The position numbers and the translations under genes were made by a program. A stretch of 47,700 nucleotides of DNA from Myroides sp. N17-2. GTDB lineage: Bacteria > Bacteroidota > Bacteroidia > Flavobacteriales > Flavobacteriaceae. Shown in pieces: positions 34,288 to 43,190 of this stretch (its first letter is position 1; each line of letters begins with the position of its first letter). The DNA lies in contig NZ_NSGJ01000040.1 of NCBI RefSeq assembly GCF_002286775.1, positions 1-47,700 on the forward strand, written 5' to 3'. The notes below the pieces were generated by a model, which did no database searches, was not told the DNA's origin, and saw nothing but the letters and a program-made list of their open reading frames with translations.

Positions 34288-35040
34288 TTATTTTTTAAAC
34301 TTCAAAAAGCTTGCACGATTATATTCATAATTCATACGTGCGATATTAAGGACTGAGATACCTTGTGGACATTCTACTTCACACGCTTCTGTGTTAGAAC
34401 AGTGTCCAAAGTCCTCAGCATCCATCTGAGAGATCATTCTCAATGCTCTTTCTTTACGCTCTTCTTGTGATTGAGGTAAGATAGCTAATTGAGTAATCTT
34501 AGCAGATGTAAATAATGCAGCACTACCATTCTTACATGTAGCCACACAAGCACCACATCCGATACAAGCCGCAGAGTCAAACGCTGCTTCTGCTGTCTCA
34601 TGTGATACTGGAATAGTATTAGCTTCTGGCGCTTGACCAGTATTAACTGATACATATCCTCCTGCAGATATAATACGGTCAAACGCACTTCTATCTACTT
34701 TTAAATCCTTCTTAACAGGGAATCCTTTTGCTCTAAAAGGTTCTATCAATACAGTTTCACCATCTTTAAACTCACGCATATGCAGTTGACAAGTAGTTGT
34801 ATTCTCTAATGGTCCATGTGGATTACCATTAATGACTACACCACACTGTCCACAAATACCTTCTCTACAGTCGTGGTCAAACTCTACTGGTTCTTCTTTA
34901 TTTACGATTAATTGCTCATTTAATGTATCCAACATCTCCAAGAAAGACATATGTGGATTCACATTTTCTAACGTATAATCAACAATTTTACCTTGTGATT
35001 TACGATTTTTTTGTCTCCATATTTTTAAATGCAGTTTCAT
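34288..35040 (-). CDS. sdhB: Succinate dehydrogenase/fumarate reductase iron-sulfur subunit
   Basis: 250 aa. The [2Fe-2S] ligands are Cys58, Cys63, Cys66 and Cys84 (DCREGICGQCG; TTTCQLHM), and the [4Fe-4S] and [3Fe-4S] clusters use CIGCGACVATC and CSNTEACEVECPQG. Passes electrons from the flavoprotein to menaquinone through the cytochrome b subunit. 11 nt after sdhA. Confidence 0.97.
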   Translation of the reverse strand: MKLHLKIWRQKNRKSQGKIVDYTLENVNPHMSFLEMLDTLNEQLIVNKEEPVEFDHDCREGICGQCGVVINGNPHGPLENTTTCQLHMREFKDGETVLIEPFRAKGFPVKKDLKVDRSAFDRIISAGGYVSVNTGQAPEANTIPVSHETAEAAFDSAACIGCGACVATCKNGSAALFTSAKITQLAILPQSQEERKERALRMISQMDAEDFGHCSNTEACEVECPQGISVLNIARMNYEYNRASFLKFKK

Positions 35041-35051
35041 AGACTTTCTAA

Positions 35052-36971
35052 TTATTTGTAACTACGGATAGTTGGTTGTACGAATTCGAATTTTAACTCT
35101 TCTTTGTTTAAGATTGGTTCCTGTTCTAATGATCCTGGCCATTCCCACGCCGAGATATATTGGAAATCAGCATCATTACGTTCTGCTTCCCCTTCTTCAG
35201 TTTGGAACTCCTCTCTAAAGTGTGCTCCACAAGATTCATTTCTTGTTAAGGCATCATAGCACATTAACACTCCTATTTCTAAGTAATCTGCTACACGTCC
35301 TGCTTTCTCTAATTCAGCATTCATTGTATCATTTTCCCCAGTAACATTAACGTTTTTGTAGAATTCATCTCTTAACTTTTTAATCTCTTCAATAGCAAAA
35401 GTTAATCCCTCAGCAGTTCTAGCTAAACCACAATAATCATACAATAACTTACCAAGTTTTTTGTGGTAGTAGTCAACTGACTTATCTCCCTTGATACTTA
35501 ATAATTGGTCTATTTTATCTTGATTCTCTTTAATTACTTTATCGAACTCAGGGTGATCTGTAGAGATATGACCTACTCTAATCTGATCCGCTAGATAATT
35601 AGCTATTGTATATGGAGCAATGAAGTATCCATCTACAGAAGCTTGTAATAATGAGTTAGCACCTAATCTATTAGCACCGTGATCAGCGAAGTTAGCTTCA
35701 CCTAATGCAAATAATCCAGGGATAGTAGTCATTAATTCATAATCTACCCATAGTCCTCCCATAGAGAAGTGAGCTGCAGGTGATATCTTCATTGGTTCTT
35801 TATATGCATCGATACCTGTAATCTTCTCATACATACGGAATAAGTTACCATACTTCTCAGCGATTTTAGGTTGCCCTTGTTCTTTAATAGCCTTAGAAAA
35901 ATCCAAGTATACTGCATTTTTTAATGGTCCTACACCATGTCCAGCATCAATACGCTCTTTCGCTGCACGAGATGATATATCACGAGGAGCTAAGTTACCG
36001 AATGCAGGGTAGCGACGCTCTAAGTAGTAATCTCTTTCTTCTTCAGGAATATCATTAGCTTCTCTAGTATCATCTGCTTTTTTAGGAACCCAAATACGTC
36101 CATCATTACGCAATGACTCAGACATTAATGTCAACTTAGATTGATAATCCCCAGATTGAGGAAGTGATGTTGGGTGTATTTGTGTCCAACTTGGTGAAGC
36201 GAAGTATGCTCCTTTTTTATGTGCTCTCCAGATCGCAGATCCATTACATCCCATCGCTAATGTAGATAGGTAATAAATCTTACCAAATCCTCCTGTAGCT
36301 AATACCACAGCATGCGCTGAATGCTTCTCTATTTCTCCAGTCTCTAGATTACGCACTACAACTCCTCTAGCTTTACCATCGATAACTACGATGTCAAGCA
36401 TCTCATGAGAAGAATATAACTGTACAGATTTCTTATCTACTTGGCGCATTAACGCTTGATAAGTACCTAATAATAATTGTTGTCCCGTTTGACCTCTAGC
36501 GTAGAATGTTCTACTAACCTGAACACCACCGAATGATCTATTGTTTAAATATCCTCCATATTCTCTACCGAAAGGAACTCCCTGAGCTACTGCTTGGTCG
36601 ATCAAGTTAAGAGAACACTCTGCTAGACGATATACGTTAGCCTCACGTGCTCTAAAATCCCCTCCTTTTAATGTATCTATAAACATACGGTACACACTGT
36701 CACCATCGTTCTTATAATTTTTAGCAGCATTCACCCCTCCTTGTGCCGCTACAGAGTGCGCACGACGAGGAGTATCTTGAAAACAAAAAGCTTTTACATT
36801 ATACCCCATCTCTCCTAGAGATGCACCTAATGAACTTCCTGCTAATCCAGTACCGATTACTATAACATCTAATTTCTTTCTGTTCGCAGGGTTAACTAAA
36901 CGAGCAGTTTTTTTATAATTAAGCCATTTTTCTTCTAATGGTCCTTGTGGTATTTTTGCATCTAATTTCAT
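35052..36971 (-). CDS. sdhA: Succinate dehydrogenase/fumarate reductase flavoprotein subunit
   Basis: 639 aa. The FAD-binding fold starts with [17 protein letters not shown], and the His72 in [13 protein letters not shown] is the covalent flavin site. The dicarboxylate-binding region ([35 protein letters not shown]) is intact. The length and the late Cys-rich [20 protein letters not shown] part match the Bacteroidota enzyme. Starts 2 nt after sdhC. Confidence 0.97.
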   Translation of the reverse strand: MKLDAKIPQGPLEEKWLNYKKTARLVNPANRKKLDVIVIGTGLAGSSLGASLGEMGYNVKAFCFQDTPRRAHSVAAQGGVNAAKNYKNDGDSVYRMFIDTLKGGDFRAREANVYRLAECSLNLIDQAVAQGVPFGREYGGYLNNRSFGGVQVSRTFYARGQTGQQLLLGTYQALMRQVDKKSVQLYSSHEMLDIVVIDGKARGVVVRNLETGEIEKHSAHAVVLATGGFGKIYYLSTLAMGCNGSAIWRAHKKGAYFASPSWTQIHPTSLPQSGDYQSKLTLMSESLRNDGRIWVPKKADDTREANDIPEEERDYYLERRYPAFGNLAPRDISSRAAKERIDAGHGVGPLKNAVYLDFSKAIKEQGQPKIAEKYGNLFRMYEKITGIDAYKEPMKISPAAHFSMGGLWVDYELMTTIPGLFALGEANFADHGANRLGANSLLQASVDGYFIAPYTIANYLADQIRVGHISTDHPEFDKVIKENQDKIDQLLSIKGDKSVDYYHKKLGKLLYDYCGLARTAEGLTFAIEEIKKLRDEFYKNVNVTGENDTMNAELEKAGRVADYLEIGVLMCYDALTRNESCGAHFREEFQTEEGEAERNDADFQYISAWEWPGSLEQEPILNKEELKFEFVQPTIRSYK

Positions 36972-36973
36972 AA

Positions 36974-37636
36974 CTATAGATTAAGAGGGTTAGTGATGTA
37001 CATAAAGACTGGCATTGCAGCAAAACCTACACAGATAAGTACTGAATAAGCAACTCCAATAATGTTTACCCAACGTACGAACTTAGGGTGAAACAAACCT
37101 AATGTTCTCACTCCACTACTAATACCGTGGATTAAGTGGTAACATAATGCTATCATAGCAATAACATAAATCACTACTAACCATAATTGTTGGAAAGCTG
37201 TTGCTACTACAAGATATAGATCTTTATTTCCTGCTAAATCTAATTCTGTTTGACCGAATTTATATACATACCAAAAATTGGCGAAGTGTAATACAATAAA
37301 GATTAAAACTATTGTACCAAGTACTCCCATATTACGGCTATACCATTTGCTAGCTCTACCTCTATTGTCCTTTTTATAAGTACCTCCAGAAGCTTTATTC
37401 TTAGAAGTAATTATTAAAGCATAGATAGCATGCCCTATGATAGAAGCATATAAAACATAAGAAACCATCTTTACTAATGGGTTTCCTGTTAAGAAATGCG
37501 AATACGCATTAAAACTTAATCTTGCTTGTTCTGGCTCCATAAATAATTGCATATTTCCTAAACAGTGAATCAATAGGAAAAAGCAAAGAAATAATCCTGT
37601 CGCGGCCATTACAATCTTGCGTGAGAGTGTGTTCAT
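36974..37636 (-). CDS. sdhC: Succinate dehydrogenase cytochrome b subunit (b558 type)
   Basis: 220 aa, five predicted membrane helices, the single-subunit diheme anchor of Bacteroidota and epsilon-type enzymes. Histidines in IHCLGN (near residue 24), [19 protein letters not shown] and [11 protein letters not shown] are placed to bind the two hemes. First gene of the operon. No clear consensus promoter is seen in the 45 nt before it. Confidence 0.93.
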   Translation of the reverse strand: MNTLSRKIVMAATGLFLCFFLLIHCLGNMQLFMEPEQARLSFNAYSHFLTGNPLVKMVSYVLYASIIGHAIYALIITSKNKASGGTYKKDNRGRASKWYSRNMGVLGTIVLIFIVLHFANFWYVYKFGQTELDLAGNKDLYLVVATAFQQLWLVVIYVIAMIALCYHLIHGISSGVRTLGLFHPKFVRWVNIIGVAYSVLICVGFAAMPVFMYITNPLNL

Positions 37637-38852
37637 CTTTGTACCTTGTTTTTAATAATTAATGAATCCTTATTATCGTTATAAATATTTATCTTTTATA
37701 ATATGTTAAAAGTATAACTTTAGTATACCTGCTAAGCTGACATATATCAGCCCTTTTTCGCTTTTCCACACTAGCTACATACATTAACTAACATCTAAAA
37801 AATATCATACCTTTTCTGAATAACTATTTAAAATTATCAAATATTTTTAACATAATTAAGTTTCTATGAAAAAATAAATACCTTTAATAAAGTATAGAAT
37901 CAGTATAAATAGTATTAAAACTTCTACATATACTATTATTTAATTAACATAAACACAACTTTTATACCACAAACAACTATTTTAAGCAATTAATTAGCTT
38001 TAACAGAGTAAACCAAAGCCTACATCTGATTATTTATTATATTATTCGAACACAAAACCCTCTCAAACCTAGTAAAAACAACTATTCTCATTAATATTCT
38101 TATTTATCTAAACACTCAATAAAAATATAGTTCACGAAATGAGATTTTTTAATATTTCAGCAATTAATCATAGAGGACACATTATACGACTAGAGGGCAA
38201 AACCTTGTAGACTTCACTCATTTTTCTCAATCGATGCACAAAAGAAAACTTGCTGTTTTTATTCAAAATCACACATTATTCTCTTTTAACAACAACCCCC
38301 TCTTGTCTCAAAACAACAAAAAAAACTACCCTAGACATTTTAGCACAAAAAAAAACTAGTGATATAGTAGTTTTCGTGCTTTTCTATAATTGTTAAAACT
38401 GTACTTTCTATTTCTCCTTTATTCATCCCCTTTTTAATTCCTCTCTTCAGTTAGTCGTAGATTTCCTATCAATACAAGAACCATTACTCGACTAATCTTT
38501 TTCAGAGCGACTATTTACGACGAATACTCGAGCAACTGTCGAGCAGCTTAGCATGAGTACTGACTCCTGTTGGGATTGAGAGGGGTAATAGAAAAAGGCT
38601 TAGCGAAACAAAAAACAGTTAAAACAATAAATATCAAATACTTAATTAAAAATACCAAACAAAAAAAGTAAGTGACTTTTTTGAAAACTATGCCTTATAA
38701 GTCCATATTGAAGGTATTTTAGAAAAAAAAGTAGGAAAGTCACTGCTATATTGGAGTTTTAGAACGGTAAGATAAGAATAAAACAAAAAAAGTATTTCTC
38801 TTTTTTTGTTTGTAGCAGTCGGTTTATAGTCTAGTGATAGGATATAAAGTAG
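37637..38852. other. Gene-poor region with inverted repeats
   Basis: 1.2 kb with no intact gene, very AT-rich in the first half. It contains several inverted repeats: AGCAC/GTGCT with inner ACTA/TAGT (38342-38380), TTAGTCG (38451-38457) with CGACTAA (38489-38495), CTCGAG at 38527-38532 in a less AT-rich patch (about 38500-38600), AGTGACTT with AAGTCACT (about 38671-38744), and a perfect 12-bp stem AAACAAAAAAAG/CTTTTTTTGTTT (38781-38811). Confidence 0.65.
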
Positions 38853-39041
38853 AGAGAAATAACTAAAGAGTTAGAAAATCATCCCAAAATTGGTGAGGGC
38901 GATCCTGAAGAACTTAAATATCAACTTAAAGGTTTATGGTCACGAAGAATTAATAAACGAGACCGACTTATCTATCAAATTAATGATACTGAAATAACCG
39001 TTACAGTAATAGCCGCATTAAATTACTATTCTGATAAATGA
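38853..39041 (+). pseudogene. Truncated Txe/YoeB-type toxin remnant
   Basis: From an in-frame TAG at 38850 to the TGA at 39039-39041 the frame encodes about 62 residues that match the C-terminal two thirds of Txe/YoeB mRNA-cleaving toxins: ELENHPKIGEGDPEELKYQL, LKGLWSRRINKRDRLIYQI and a final YYSDK. The first about 25 residues and a start codon are missing, and no antitoxin gene (YefM/Axe type) is seen upstream. Inactive toxin relic is the best reading; the alternative is a frameshift or assembly error. A terminator for the opposing gene follows. Confidence 0.78.
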
Positions 39042-39048
39042 AAAATAC

Positions 39049-39079
39049 AAAAAAGCCACTAACCTCAGTTAATGACTTC
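39049..39079 (-). terminator. Rho-independent terminator of the MFS-GNAT operon
   Basis: On the minus strand AGTCATTAAC pairs with GTTAGTGGCT (with G-U pairs) and is followed by six T. Confidence 0.8.
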
Positions 39080-39084
39080 TATAA

Positions 39085-39510
39085 TTATCTTAGATGTTTA
39101 ACTAGATATTTAGGCACCTCTTCATACCCCTGTCTAAAGTAAAAACGATGAGCATCTGCTCTTCTACTATGACTGTGAAGCTCTATTCTATCACATCCTC
39201 TAGCATTAGCTAGCTCTGTGATGTGTTCTTCTACAAGCCTACCAACGCCTTTACTGCGGATATTCTGATCTACCGCAAAGTAACTTATCCTAGCGAAGTC
39301 ACCTTCTAACGCGATCTGAGGAATGAAATGAACGGATATAAAAGCAATTACTTGTCCTTCCTCTTCTACCACTAATAATGCTTCTCTATCACACTGACTC
39401 ATCTGCTCTATTCTATTTGGCAAGAAATGTTCTGTATTGGGATATCCCATTTGCTCTAATAAGTCTGCTACTGTAGTAGCATCCTTTACTTCCATATTTC
39501 TGATTTGCAT
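39085..39510 (-). CDS. GNAT family N-acetyltransferase
   Basis: 141 aa from the chosen start (MQIRNMEVKDATTVADLLEQ); an in-frame ATG 48 nt upstream adds an unconserved leader and was not preferred. Motif A is ISYFAVDQNIRSKGVGRLVEE with the R-S-K-G-V-G acetyl-CoA loop, and motif B follows (RADAHRFYFRQGYEE). Substrate unknown; similar stand-alone proteins are often antibiotic or amine acetyltransferases. Downstream of the MFS transporter and ended by the terminator at 39049-39079. Confidence 0.85.
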   Translation of the reverse strand: MQIRNMEVKDATTVADLLEQMGYPNTEHFLPNRIEQMSQCDREALLVVEEEGQVIAFISVHFIPQIALEGDFARISYFAVDQNIRSKGVGRLVEEHITELANARGCDRIELHSHSRRADAHRFYFRQGYEEVPKYLVKHLR

Positions 39511-39571
39511 AGCATCGATTCTATATTCTAAAATAGTACTATTTCTATAGTTATACAAAGAATGGAATTAT

Positions 39572-40999
39572 TTATTTCTTGTCTTCAGAGTATACTCTAC
39601 TTCCTGACATACTAGCGCCAGCATCTTTACTTAATTTTGTAAATACAAAACTAGAAAGTACTGTGATAGTTCCCATCACTAAAAAGGTATATCTAAATAC
39701 AGCTATACTATCTCCTGAAGTAGCTACTGTACTGTTCTGAAACATCATCAGTACCATAGAAGATAACGAAATACCTAAACTAACTGCTAACTGCTGTGTC
39801 ACGGATAATAAGCTATTTCCTTCACTAGATGTCTCTTGATCTAAATCTGCAAGAGATATTGTGTTCATTGACGTGAATTGTATTGCGTTAAACGCTCCAT
39901 TACCTATCATTAAGAGGATAATAACCCAATATGGTGTATGAGGTGTAACGAAGAAGAAACAACTTATTAAAAGCCCTGTCATTATTGTATTAGTTATTAA
40001 AGTACTTCGATACCCAAACTTTCTAACAATAGGCACAACGAAGTTACGTGATACGAGATTAGATAATGCTTGGGGGATCATCATCAGTCCAGCATACATG
40101 GCTGAATATCCATATCCTACTTGAAGTAATAAAGGAATCATCAGTGGCATCCCTCCTATCCCAAATCTAGTAACTAGATTACCAATAAGGCCTAAACGCA
40201 AAGTCATTATTTTAAATAGGCTAACTTTTATCAGTGGATCTTTAACCATCTTAGCATAGAATACGTAGGCTACTCCCATTAATACAGCTACGATAAATAG
40301 TGTGACTAATTGAGCAGAAGATATACCTGGGCTATTCCACTTCTCGATAACTAAAGTTAGCGTAGTTAATCCTCCACTAAAAAGCACCCAACCGAGTAAG
40401 TCAAAACGCCCTACAGTATTTGTGAAGTTAGGAATAATCTTACGCGCAAAGATAACGGCGATAATCCCCACTGGTACGTTAATTAAGAATATCCAGTGCC
40501 AAGACAGCTTCTCTACTAAGAATCCTCCTACTGCAGGACCTAGCATAGGACCAATCAATCCTGGTATAGTAATAAAGTTGATTACTTTAAGCAATTGATT
40601 TTTGGGATAGGCATATATCAAGGTTAAACGTGCTACGGGTACCATCATCGCTCCTCCGATAGCCTGAAAGATACGCGCTAAAACTAGTTGATCTAAGGTC
40701 ATAGCGATAGAACAAAAGACAGATCCTAAAGTAAATAACCCTACGGCTAGTATAAAGATATTCTTAGTTCCAAACTTATCTGCTAACCATCCACTTAAGG
40801 GAATTAACAAAGCTACTGTAAGGGTGTAGGATACGATGACACTCTGCATCCCTAAGGGTGATTCACCTAGACTCTTGGCGATAGAAGGTAATCCCGTGTT
40901 TAATATAGTAGCATCTAATGCTTGCATAAATATCGCTAGAGCACCTAGCCAAGGTAAATATTTACGTGTTCTCTCATCTTTTATTACTCCTGCTTTCAT
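39572..40999 (-). CDS. MFS drug/proton antiporter, DHA2 (EmrB/QacA) type
   Basis: 475 aa, about 14 membrane helices, the DHA2 length. MFS motif A appears as GWLADKFGTKNIF, and the start ALAIFMQALDATILNTGLPSIAKSLG is typical of EmrB/QacA proteins; motif C is GLIGPMLGPAVGGFL. Exports lipophilic drugs using the proton gradient. No EmrA or TolC partner is next to it; the small GNAT gene follows on the same strand. Confidence 0.92.
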   Translation of the reverse strand: MKAGVIKDERTRKYLPWLGALAIFMQALDATILNTGLPSIAKSLGESPLGMQSVIVSYTLTVALLIPLSGWLADKFGTKNIFILAVGLFTLGSVFCSIAMTLDQLVLARIFQAIGGAMMVPVARLTLIYAYPKNQLLKVINFITIPGLIGPMLGPAVGGFLVEKLSWHWIFLINVPVGIIAVIFARKIIPNFTNTVGRFDLLGWVLFSGGLTTLTLVIEKWNSPGISSAQLVTLFIVAVLMGVAYVFYAKMVKDPLIKVSLFKIMTLRLGLIGNLVTRFGIGGMPLMIPLLLQVGYGYSAMYAGLMMIPQALSNLVSRNFVVPIVRKFGYRSTLITNTIMTGLLISCFFFVTPHTPYWVIILLMIGNGAFNAIQFTSMNTISLADLDQETSSEGNSLLSVTQQLAVSLGISLSSMVLMMFQNSTVATSGDSIAVFRYTFLVMGTITVLSSFVFTKLSKDAGASMSGSRVYSEDKK

Positions 41000-41331
41000 C
41001 TTATCTTAATCATTATGTAATTAACAAATCTCTTTTAACACTGCAAAATTAAGGCTTCCTTACTCCTTTATGCTATAAACTAGATAGATATTTCTGATCT
41101 ACAAAATGATATAAAACAATGTGAAATTAGGTTATTTGCCAATTATTTATTCTAAGTTACTATAATTGATAATTTGTTTTTTTAGCTATATTATATTTAT
41201 CAGATAACCAATAAGGACATTTAAATCCCCTTATTTGACGATAAACTTACTCTATAGTATATTCCTTAAATCTGCAACTGACTTTTAACTAGGCTATTTA
41301 TAAACTAAAATACAAGTGTAGTAATGGAGGA
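41000..41331. other. Intergenic region with a repeat-end-like sequence
   Basis: 332 bp without a gene. On the minus strand TAATTTTG (41044-41051) is a possible -7 box for the MFS gene. CCTTAAATCTGCAACT at 41263-41278 copies the left terminal sequence of the 46.4-kb structured element, but the rest of that element is absent. Confidence 0.55.
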
Positions 41332-41910
41332 TTACTGTTGAATCCAATTGTCAATAATATCCTTACCATGTGAAGTAATGAAAGATTCGGGGTGAAACTG
41401 TACTCCTCTGATATTATATTCTCTGTGACGTATCATCATCACTACTCCATCTGCACTCTCTGCTATAATATCGAGTTCGGTAGAGAAGTTATCTTTAGAC
41501 AATGCCCATGAGTGATACAGTCCTACTGAGATAGACTCTGTTATATCACCTATTAATAAATCTGGACTAAGTATATGAAGTACACTAGACTGTCCGTGAT
41601 AAACAGAAGGAAGATTAATTAAAGTAGATCCAAAATATTGACCGATAGTCTGATGTCCTAAGCATACTCCTAAGATTGGTTTTACGCCTTTATACCTATC
41701 TAAAATTTGAAATAAGATCGGATAACTACTTGGCACATCAGGTCCGGGAGATAAAACAATCATATCGAAGTAATCTAAAGACTCTAGTACTACCTCATCT
41801 TCAGGTATAACTGATATAGAACAGTACTCGTTCTCATCAAACAACTGAACTAAATTATAAGTAAATGAATCGTGATTATCTATTATAACAATTTGTTTGA
41901 TTTCACTCAT
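41332..41910 (-). CDS. pabA: Aminodeoxychorismate/anthranilate synthase glutamine amidotransferase subunit
   Basis: 192 aa, class I amidotransferase. The triad is visible: Cys83 (GVCLGHQ), His173 and Glu175 (QFHPESF), with the oxyanion loop LSPGPDVP. It supplies ammonia from glutamine to the synthase subunit. By sequence TrpG and PabA are alike; the divergent pabB partner, starting 36 nt away, argues for PabA and folate synthesis. Confidence 0.92.
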   Translation of the reverse strand: MSEIKQIVIIDNHDSFTYNLVQLFDENEYCSISVIPEDEVVLESLDYFDMIVLSPGPDVPSSYPILFQILDRYKGVKPILGVCLGHQTIGQYFGSTLINLPSVYHGQSSVLHILSPDLLIGDITESISVGLYHSWALSKDNFSTELDIIAESADGVVMMIRHREYNIRGVQFHPESFITSHGKDIIDNWIQQ

Positions 41911-41922
41911 AAACTATTTTTG

Positions 41923-41930
41923 TACTTTTG
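41923..41930 (+). promoter_or_regulatory. Candidate -7 box for pabB
   Basis: TACTTTTG lies 17 nt before the chosen pabB ATG. A TTG lies 23 nt upstream, longer than the usual spacing and inside the start of pabA, so the two divergent promoters overlap. The box supports starting pabB at 41947 rather than upstream. Confidence 0.45.
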
Positions 41931-41946
41931 GAATCTTAAATTTGAT

Positions 41947-42924
41947 ATGATTAATATGCTGCTCAAAGATACAACTATCTCACTTATGAACTCATTAGGA
42001 GCTCAGAGAATTCCCTTTCTTTTTATCATTAGTTATAACGGAAAAGAGTGTATCATAAAGCCGTTATCAGAAGTCTCTGGTGATGAGATTAAATACAACT
42101 TCCAAGGTGTCAGTAATCACCTATCAGAAGTACCTTCTCACACACCTATAATCGAAGCATATCCTCTTAGTTTCGAAGCATATCAGCGTAAATTTGACAT
42201 TGTAAAACGAGAGCTACAATTAGGCAATACATACTTAACAAATCTAACGGTAGCAACACCTTTAGCTTATTCAGGCTCCTTAAATGAAATCTATAATACT
42301 GCTAAGGCAAAGTATAAATTATGGATTAAAGATCAGTTCACTTGCTTCTCTCCTGAGATATTTGTTCAAATTAAAGACAATACAATCTACTCTTTTCCAA
42401 TGAAAGGAACGATAAAAGCAGATATCCCCAATGCTAGTGAAACGCTCCTAAGTGACAAAAAAGAAACAGCAGAACATTATACTATCGTTGATTTAATTCG
42501 CAATGATTTGAATATTGTTTCTAAAAAAGTCAGAGTAAACAGATTTAGATACCTTGATCAACTAGAGACTTCTAAAGGTCCTATCCTACAGATGAGTTCT
42601 GAGATTGCAGGAGATTTGACTCCCGATTGGCATGATAGAATAGGTTCTATACTCAATAAACTTCTTCCTGCAGGTTCTATCACAGGCTCTCCTAAAGAAA
42701 GTACGATTAGAATCATTAATGAATCAGAACAATATAAGCGTAACTATTACACTGGTATCTGTGGTATCTATGATGGAGAACATTTAGATAGCGCTGTAAT
42801 GATCCGCTTTATAGAACAACAAGGTAATAATTATGTCTATAAAAGTGGTGGAGGTATAACTTCTTCTAGTAATGTTACGATGGAGTATGAAGAATTACTT
42901 CAAAAAATATACATCCCGAACTAA
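41947..42924 (+). CDS. pabB: Aminodeoxychorismate synthase component I
   Basis: 325 aa from this ATG; the frame is open further upstream into pabA and past the -7 box, so that part is excluded. The chorismate-binding core has GNTYLTNLTV, SFPMKGTIKAD, DLIRNDLN, LPAGSITGSPK and YYTGICGIYDG. The Lys in PMKGT is the PabB-type nucleophile (TrpE has Ala there), which separates it from anthranilate synthase. It makes 4-amino-4-deoxychorismate for folate, with the divergent pabA product. The N-terminal domain is short, as in many Bacteroidota. Confidence 0.93.
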   Translation: MINMLLKDTTISLMNSLGAQRIPFLFIISYNGKECIIKPLSEVSGDEIKYNFQGVSNHLSEVPSHTPIIEAYPLSFEAYQRKFDIVKRELQLGNTYLTNLTVATPLAYSGSLNEIYNTAKAKYKLWIKDQFTCFSPEIFVQIKDNTIYSFPMKGTIKADIPNASETLLSDKKETAEHYTIVDLIRNDLNIVSKKVRVNRFRYLDQLETSKGPILQMSSEIAGDLTPDWHDRIGSILNKLLPAGSITGSPKESTIRIINESEQYKRNYYTGICGIYDGEHLDSAVMIRFIEQQGNNYVYKSGGGITSSSNVTMEYEELLQKIYIPN

Positions 42925-43190
42925 TAAATGCTAATAATTTTATGGTAATTACCATATAAATGCATTTTTATCATTTTAAAGGCGATAAAGACATCTTACT
43001 AATAAAAACAAAAAAAACATAATACTGCAGTCCCTTTAGATTGCACTATTGCCAATATACTACACTTTTAATTGTATTTTATTTAATCATTTTCTTTCTA
43101 AACAAGCATTATACCTATAATATTTTCATTTTTAAATTTTTATATACATCATAAATCTGTATATTCCCATAACCAAAAACTAATTTAAGA

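Noticed and set aside
41872..41946. An upstream start that lengthens pabB by 25 residues
   Set aside because: It would overlap the start of pabA and the -7 box; family similarity begins only after the ATG at 41947.
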